Assembly (NCBI GenBank): GCA_905372155.1
Contig: CAJPNZ010000105.1
Location: 1 to 10,620 of the forward strand
DNA from: Propionibacteriaceae bacterium
GTDB taxonomy: Bacteria > Actinomycetota > Actinomycetes > Propionibacteriales > Propionibacteriaceae
DNA: 10,620 nt
Reading direction: 5' to 3'
Shown: in pieces, positions 6,881-10,620 of the stretch
Position numbering within the stretch: position 1 is the first letter of the stretch
How the letters are laid out: each line of letters starts with the position of its first letter
Notes under the pieces: model-generated
The model's database searches: none
What the model was told of the DNA's origin: nothing
What the model saw: only the letters and a program-made list of their open reading frames with translations
Program-made: the position numbers and the translations under genes

Positions 6881-7846
6881 ATGAGCGATGTAGTGCTAGA
6901 GGTCGACGGCTTGACGCGGCGTTTCGGCGATGTCGTGGCCAACGACCAGGTCGACCTCCGGGTTCGTGCCGGCGAGGTCGTCGGGTTGCTGGGCCATAAC
7001 GGCGCAGGCAAGACGACCCTCGTCTCGCAGGTAGTCGGCCTTCTTCGCCCGGACAGCGGAAGCATCCGGGTCGCCGGAGTGGACGCCGTGGCACACCCAG
7101 CCACGGTGCGACGCTGTGTCGCCCTCCAGGCGCAGGCCCAAGCGCCTCTCGACGGTCTCACGCCGAAATCGGCCATCGAGATCGCCGGTGAGCTTCGAGG
7201 CATGTCCCGCGCGGATGCCCGCGCCAAGGCCGAGCGCCTCGCCGACGAACTCGACATCCGTGAGTGGTTCAAGCGCCGAGCGCTGCCCGAGGGCGGCGGT
7301 CTCTCCGGCGGTGTGCGTCGACTCACCGCGTTCGCCATGGCTGCCGTCAGCGAGGTCCCCCTCGTCATCCTCGACGAGCCGACCAACGATGTCGACGCAT
7401 CGCGCCGTCGCCGCCTGTGGGACATGGTCCGCCGCCTCGGTGACGAGGGGGCCGGCGTCCTGCTCGTCACCCACAACGTCGTCGAGGCGGAGCGCGTCGT
7501 CGACGAACTCGTCATCCTCGAGCGTGGCCGTGTCGTGGCCGCCGGGTCGCCGACGTCGCTGCGCGCCAGCATCGACGCCGATCTGCGCCTCGAGGTCTCA
7601 CTCAACCCCGACGGCATCGACCCCACCGAGGATTCCACCCCCTTCACCGTGAGCCGTCGCGTCCGCATCGGGCGGCGCGTGATGCTCAACGTCTCCGCCG
7701 ACGACGCAGCACGGGCTGTGTCCTGGGCCAACGAGCTGCGTTCGCGCGACTACATCGAGGGCTACGCCCTCACCCCCGTGACGCTGGAAGACGCCTACCT
7801 CACGGTGACTGCCACCGCTTCGAATCAGGAGTTCGCGAATGTCTGA
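6881..7846 (+). CDS. ABC exporter ATP-binding protein (DrrA-like)
   Basis: This 321-residue cytoplasmic ATPase powers the membrane partner encoded next. Walker A is GHNGAGKTT at 38-46, the signature is LSGGV at 141-145 with Val in place of the usual Gln, Walker B is LVILDEP with D165 and E166, followed by a D-loop NDVDA, and the switch His is H198 in VTHN. The C-terminal third ends with TLEDAYL, like the extension of DrrA-type exporters. I chose the ATG at 6881: a GGGAG lies at 6871-6875 and homology begins directly (VLEVDGLTRRFGD). An in-frame ATG at 6800 would put 27 residues coded by the operator region before the domain. The gene overlaps the permease gene by eight bases, which indicates translational coupling. 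The substrate is unknown; an antibiotic or other hydrophobic compound is usual in this family, and the nearby cluster product is only a guess. Confidence 0.92.
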   Translation: MSDVVLEVDGLTRRFGDVVANDQVDLRVRAGEVVGLLGHNGAGKTTLVSQVVGLLRPDSGSIRVAGVDAVAHPATVRRCVALQAQAQAPLDGLTPKSAIEIAGELRGMSRADARAKAERLADELDIREWFKRRALPEGGGLSGGVRRLTAFAMAAVSEVPLVILDEPTNDVDASRRRRLWDMVRRLGDEGAGVLLVTHNVVEAERVVDELVILERGRVVAAGSPTSLRASIDADLRLEVSLNPDGIDPTEDSTPFTVSRRVRIGRRVMLNVSADDAARAVSWANELRSRDYIEGYALTPVTLEDAYLTVTATASNQEFANV

Positions 7847-8633
7847 GCTGACGACCCAGCCAACCAGCCGAGTAGTCCGACCGGTCCCCGAGCCGGTCAG
7901 CCAATGGACCATCAACGACGTCCTCTTCCGCTGGAATCTCGCCCAGAACGGGGCGATGCTTCCGCTGTTCACCCTGGTGCAGGCCCTGGTCGCCGGCGCC
8001 GTCATCGTCGGGTTCGGGTTCCTGATCCCGAGCATCGACGTGCCCACGGCCCAGTTCCTCTCCGCGGGCGCACCCACGGTCATGATCATGGTCATCGGCC
8101 TGGTCCTGTGTCCCCAGGGCGTCGCGCACGCACGCACCAGCGGCCAGTTCACCTACCTGCGTTCACTGCCGGTGCCCCGGCTGCTGCTGTTCATCTCCGA
8201 CCTGGTCGTCTGGGCCCTGATTGCGGCGCCGGCCATCCCGGTCACCGTCCTGGTAGCACACCTGCGCTACGGGTTCGACTACAGCTTCGCCTGGTTGCCG
8301 CTGATCGGCGGATGGCTCCTGGTCACGGTCATGGCAACCTCGGTCGGCTACGCGCTCGCAGTGCTCCTGTCACCGCAGCTGGCCCAGCTCATCAGCCAGG
8401 TGCTGGTCTTCTTCGTCATGCTGTTCTCGCCGGTCACCTTCCCGGCCTCGCAGCTTCCGGGTTGGTTCCAGGCGCTGCACGACGTGCTGCCCTTCCGGCC
8501 GGCCGGCGACCTCATCCGGGCAGGGCTGTTGTCGGACACCTACCCGGTTGACATGCAGGACGTCCTCGTCCTCAGCGCATGGACAGCCTTCGGCGTGATC
8601 TTCAGCATCCGCGCCCTGGTGAGCCGCGACTGA
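7839..8633 (+). CDS. ABC-2 type exporter permease (DrrB-like)
   Basis: This 264-residue protein is the membrane half of the exporter. I read about six hydrophobic segments: 41-63, 77-95, 114-141, 152-177, 181-202 and 241-261, after a hydrophilic N-terminal stretch of about 38 residues. The region FFVMLFSPVTFPASQLPGWFQALHDVLPF (191-219) is typical of the second half of ABC-2 permeases, and the following PAGDLIRAGLL resembles the conserved segment before the last helix. The ATG at 7839 overlaps the ATPase stop, so the two subunits are made together. It ends 40 bases before the metallophosphoesterase gene. No signal peptide is expected or seen. The transported compound cannot be told from the sequence. 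Confidence 0.9.
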   Translation: MSELTTQPTSRVVRPVPEPVSQWTINDVLFRWNLAQNGAMLPLFTLVQALVAGAVIVGFGFLIPSIDVPTAQFLSAGAPTVMIMVIGLVLCPQGVAHARTSGQFTYLRSLPVPRLLLFISDLVVWALIAAPAIPVTVLVAHLRYGFDYSFAWLPLIGGWLLVTVMATSVGYALAVLLSPQLAQLISQVLVFFVMLFSPVTFPASQLPGWFQALHDVLPFRPAGDLIRAGLLSDTYPVDMQDVLVLSAWTAFGVIFSIRALVSRD

Positions 8634-8673
8634 GTCCCGGCACGCCTGTCCTCCGGAGTCGCACTTCTCGGTC

Positions 8674-9660
8674 ATGATCACCCACCACTGCCGTTCTCAG
8701 GAACACCCGCACCTGCTCGCTGTCAGTGATCTCCATGTCGCACATCAGGGGAACGCGGACATCGTGAGCAGGCTGCGGCCGGCACACCCCGGCGACTGGC
8801 TCCTTGTCGCGGGTGACGTGGCCGAGGAGAGCCGGGTCGTCTTGGACGTGTTGGCGGAGCTTCGACAGCGTTTCGCCCGTGTGATCTGGGTGCCGGGGAA
8901 TCACGAACTCTGGACCCACCCGCTCGATCGTGACGATCGGAGGGGACTGGAGCGATACGAACACCTGGTCCGGCACCGGGACGTCCTCACTCCGGAGGTC
9001 CCCTACCCGACATGGCAGGGAACCGAACAGCAGTTCGCGGTGGTGCCCTGCCTGTTGTTGTACGACTTCACGTTTCGCGGCGGGGCAGCCAGCGCGGAGG
9101 ACGCGCTGGCCCTCGCCCGGGAGGTGGGGCACGTCTTCGTGGACGACTACCTGCTGCATCGGGACCCGTATCCGTCGGTGGCCGACTGGAGTCGGGAGCG
9201 GGTGCGTCTCACCGAGGAGAGACTGAGCCGGTTGCCCGCGGACCGGCCGATCACCCTGCCCAACCACTACCTGGTATTGCAACGGCACGCGCGCGTTATT
9301 GGGGTCCGAACACCTACCCCTCTGGCGCTGGACCGAGGCGACCGAGCCATGGCTCGTCCGGTTCCCGATCAAAGCCTCGTGTACGGCCATCTGCACATAC
9401 CGACCTCCGCAAGCGAAGGCGACGTCGCCTTCGAGGAGGTGTCGTGCGGTTATCCACGCGAACATGACCGACGGTGCCCGATACGCGGCCCGGCCGAGCG
9501 ATCTCACCGGCCCTGTCGCCTGCAGGGGCCAGAAAGGCAAGACCATTCGCGTAGCCATCGTCGGCGCTGGGGTGATGGGCAAGGACGTCGCCATCACCTG
9601 TGCAGCCCATTCCAAACCACAGTCAACGCCATCACAGGAATCATCTTTGGGATTCTGTGA
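8674..9660 (+). CDS. Metallophosphoesterase, probably damaged by two compensating frameshifts and a foreign C-terminus
   Basis: The calcineurin-like motifs are present in order: SDLH (D19, H21), GD (G47-D48), GNHE (75-78), NHY (around 198-200) and GHLH (238-241), followed by FEEVSCGYPRE. These bind the two metal ions of a phosphoesterase; the substrate is unknown. Between NHY and GHLH the encoded residues (about 210-235) look unlike the family. The frame one base on, from about 9302 to 9379, gives LWRWTEATEPWLVRFPIKAS, which fits the expected W..T..T..W..RF segment. A +1 change near 9300-9303 (GGGG) and a -1 change near 9379 would explain this. After about 9460 the frame runs on over the start of another gene, so the last 60 or so residues are probably not native. 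The start ATG at 8674 has only a distant CCGGAG upstream. It may be a pseudogene. Confidence 0.7.
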   Translation: MITHHCRSQEHPHLLAVSDLHVAHQGNADIVSRLRPAHPGDWLLVAGDVAEESRVVLDVLAELRQRFARVIWVPGNHELWTHPLDRDDRRGLERYEHLVRHRDVLTPEVPYPTWQGTEQQFAVVPCLLLYDFTFRGGAASAEDALALAREVGHVFVDDYLLHRDPYPSVADWSRERVRLTEERLSRLPADRPITLPNHYLVLQRHARVIGVRTPTPLALDRGDRAMARPVPDQSLVYGHLHIPTSASEGDVAFEEVSCGYPREHDRRCPIRGPAERSHRPCRLQGPERQDHSRSHRRRWGDGQGRRHHLCSPFQTTVNAITGIIFGIL

Positions 9661-9664
9661 ATAA
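9464..9664 (+). pseudogene. Stub of a Rossmann-fold NAD-dependent dehydrogenase-like gene
   Basis: Reading from the ATG at 9464 gives about 25 residues of unclear nature and then KTIRVAIVGAGVMGKDVAIT (26-45), with a GxGxxG dinucleotide-binding loop, GAGVMG, at 34-39 at the end of the first beta strand. This is typical of the N-terminus of 3-hydroxyacyl-CoA dehydrogenases and related NAD(P)-binding proteins. The similarity stops at ITCAAH (about 9610); the rest, SKPQSTPSQESSLGFCE, does not look like the family, and the frame ends at 9662-9664 inside a sequence like a transposon end. The remainder of the enzyme is absent from the window. The true start could lie elsewhere, and no Shine-Dalgarno sequence is obvious. 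Confidence 0.5.
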
Positions 9665-9669
9665 GCCTC
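9657..9669. repeat. Sequence resembling the end of the miniature element at 10456-10534
   Basis: GTGAATAAGCCTC differs in one base from GTGAATAAACCTC at 10522-10534. It sits where the dehydrogenase-like stub breaks off, so it may be the surviving end of a related element. No matching opposite end is found between 9560 and 9656, so this is tentative. Confidence 0.4.
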
Positions 9670-9739
9670 GGTGTCTCCCGTCGGATGGACGCTCGATGTG
9701 GGAAGGAGGAGTGGGGTGACGCAAGCGGTTTGAGCTGCG

Positions 9740-9765
9740 TTCGTGGGAGATCAGTTACCCACGAA
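9740..9765 (-). terminator. Possible stem-loop at the end of the response regulator gene
   Basis: TTCGTGGG (9740-9747) and CCCACGAA (9758-9765) form an 8-bp perfect stem with a 10-base loop that includes the regulator's stop codon. No run of T follows on the - strand, so it would be at best a weak terminator, and chance is possible. Confidence 0.25.
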
Positions 9766-10211
9766 TCCGAGTTGATAGGCGTGGGCCACAACCTTGGGGC
9801 GGGAGGTCACCCCCAGCTTGGTCATGATCTTTGAGACGTGGGTCTTGACCGTCGATTCTGACGTGTACAGGTGGTCTGCGATCTCCTTGTTCGATGCCCC
9901 TTCGCAGAGCAACGTTAGGACATCGTGTTCTCGAGGGGTCAACTCGTCGTGCAGTGCTGCCGCCTCGGGGGCATGCTGTGTGGCGCTGCCGACCAGTCCG
10001 AGAAGGCTCTCCGGCAGGATCGCTGTTTTGTGATGGACGACCAGCACGGCTTCCAGGATGACTTCTGGGGAAACGTCCTTGAGTAGGTATCCTGAGGCGC
10101 CGCTTGCGATCCCTTCACGCGCCTCCTCATCGTCGTGCAGAACCGTGAGCAGCAGGACACGGATCTGGGGTTGCAACTTCCGGATTCTGACTGTGGCTGC
10201 CACCCCATCTA
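9751..10211 (-). pseudogene. LuxR/NarL-type response regulator, N-terminus removed by IS630 insertion
   Basis: The remaining frame encodes the second half of a receiver domain and a complete DNA-binding domain. Counted from the GTG at 10203, T20 in VLLLT and K42 in GYLLKD are the conserved switch Thr and Lys of receivers. LTPREHDVLTLLCEG (88-102) and NKEIADHLYTSESTVKTHV (105-123) form the LuxR-type helix-turn-helix. Codons before the GTG read L-D-G-V-A-A-T, the usual segment after the phosphoacceptor Asp and MP motif, so coding sequence continues to the IS630 junction at the CTAG at 10209-10212. The first 55-60 residues with the acidic pocket and phosphoacceptor Asp are missing here and may lie beyond the element, outside the window. 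A product started at the GTG would not be a phosphorylation-controlled regulator. No partner histidine kinase is seen. Confidence 0.85.
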
Positions 10212-10620
10212 GTGGCGTGGCGTTGAGGTGAGTTTACGTTTGCGGTTGATTTTGGCGAGGATTTCGTCTGGGGTTTTGGTCCAGATGAACGGGTGTTTCC
10301 GGTTGTTCCAGCTGTTGATGAATTCGCGGATCTTGCCGATCAACTCGCGGACTGAGACGAAGGTACCGCGTCGGATGGCCTGGCGTTCGATGATGCCGAA
10401 CCAGACCTCGACCAGGTTCAACCATGACCCCGACGTCGGGGTGAAGTGAACCTTGGAGGTTTATTCATGGGCGGCGCATCAGCCAGCGAAATCCCTAGTC
10501 AGAGCACATTTGAGGATGGCCGTGAATAAACCTCTTGATACACGGGTTTGCTGTAAGCCAGTGGTGGACCTCGACTCGCTTGTGCGCGGCGTAGTTGTCC
10601 ATCACCAGGTGTAGTTCCAG
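10209..10620 (-). mobile_element. IS630-family insertion sequence, 3' end (continues beyond the window)
   Basis: The element lies in the response regulator gene. The transposase TAG stop overlaps a CTAG at the junction (10209-10212); IS630-family elements insert at TA dinucleotides, which fits. Its other end lies to the right of the window, so the terminal repeats could not be compared. Confidence 0.75.
10209..10620 (-). pseudogene. IS630-family transposase, C-terminal part, interrupted by a 79-bp miniature element
   Basis: The segment 10620-10538 reads LELHLVMDNYAAHKRVEVHHWL, with the second catalytic Asp in the MDNYAAHK motif. The segment from about 10455 down reads KVHFTPTSGSWLNLVEVWFG, with the catalytic Glu in the SWLNLVE motif, and ends in KRKLTSTPRH with a stop at 10211-10209. 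Between them the 79-bp element shifts the frame and brings a TAG at 10497-10495. Deleting the element and one 3-bp duplicate joins the two parts in frame as NPCIKVHFTPTSG, as expected for the family. The transposase is therefore inactive as it stands. The N-terminal half, with the helix-turn-helix and first catalytic Asp, is outside the window. Confidence 0.88.
10456..10534. mobile_element. 79-bp miniature inverted-repeat transposable element (MITE)
   Basis: The ends GAGGTTTATTCA (10456-10467) and TGAATAAACCTC (10523-10534) are perfect 12-bp inverted repeats. They are flanked by the direct duplication TTG at 10453-10455 and 10535-10537. Removing the element with one TTG restores the IS630 transposase frame, which independently proves the boundaries. 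The 55-bp interior has no coding capacity, so the element must have been moved by a transposase made elsewhere; its family is not identified. A sequence like its right end occurs at 9657-9669. Confidence 0.88.

Noticed and set aside
8602..9615. Open frame of 337 codons on the - strand
   Set aside because: It is antisense to the metallophosphoesterase gene, where the metal-binding motifs are on the + strand.
1..10620. CRISPR arrays, tRNA, rRNA and riboswitches
   Set aside because: No regularly spaced repeats, no tRNA-like cloverleaf and no conserved rRNA or riboswitch core was recognised by eye on either strand.

Overview
The window comes from a high-GC Gram-positive bacterium, most likely an actinomycete (Actinomycetota). 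Codon third positions are strongly G/C, GTG starts are used, and the gene families (type I PKS, TetR, DrrAB-like exporter) fit. I cannot name a genus.

Left part (1-4950, + strand): the 3' end of a natural-product gene cluster. A polyketide synthase gene enters from the left edge. Its visible part runs from the end of an acyltransferase domain, through a ketoreductase-like region without cofactor or catalytic motifs, an acyl carrier protein, and a short region that may be the remnant of an adenylation C-terminal subdomain, to a terminal NRPS-type condensation domain. A stand-alone type II thioesterase and an Sfp-type phosphopantetheinyl transferase follow closely, so chain building, proofreading and carrier-protein activation are encoded together. 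Release of the polyketide by the terminal condensation domain onto a separate amine or alcohol is the attractive inference.

Middle part (4961-8633): a TetR-family repressor (- strand) and a DrrA/DrrB-like two-gene ABC exporter (+ strand) that appear to have been a divergent pair with a shared operator region. A decayed insertion sequence (about 5642-6772, transposase broken by frameshifts, a stop and internal deletion) now lies between them. Three tandem operator-like palindromes (ATACCG-N-CGGTAT type) remain just upstream of the exporter. The repressor's present GTG start lies inside the insertion sequence end with a stop codon directly before it. Removing the element in silico joins the repressor in frame to an ATG within the first palindrome.

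Right part (8674-10620): a graveyard of disrupted genes. A metallophosphoesterase gene has intact metal-binding motifs but a stretch of about 26 codons that looks frame-shifted. It is followed by the stub of a Rossmann-fold dehydrogenase-like gene that ends at a sequence resembling a transposon end. Next, on the - strand, is a LuxR-type response regulator cut off by an IS630-family element, losing its phosphoacceptor region. The IS630 transposase is itself interrupted by a 79-bp miniature inverted-repeat element with 12-bp perfect ends and a 3-bp target duplication; removing the element and one duplicate restores the transposase frame exactly. This gives a readable series of nested insertions.
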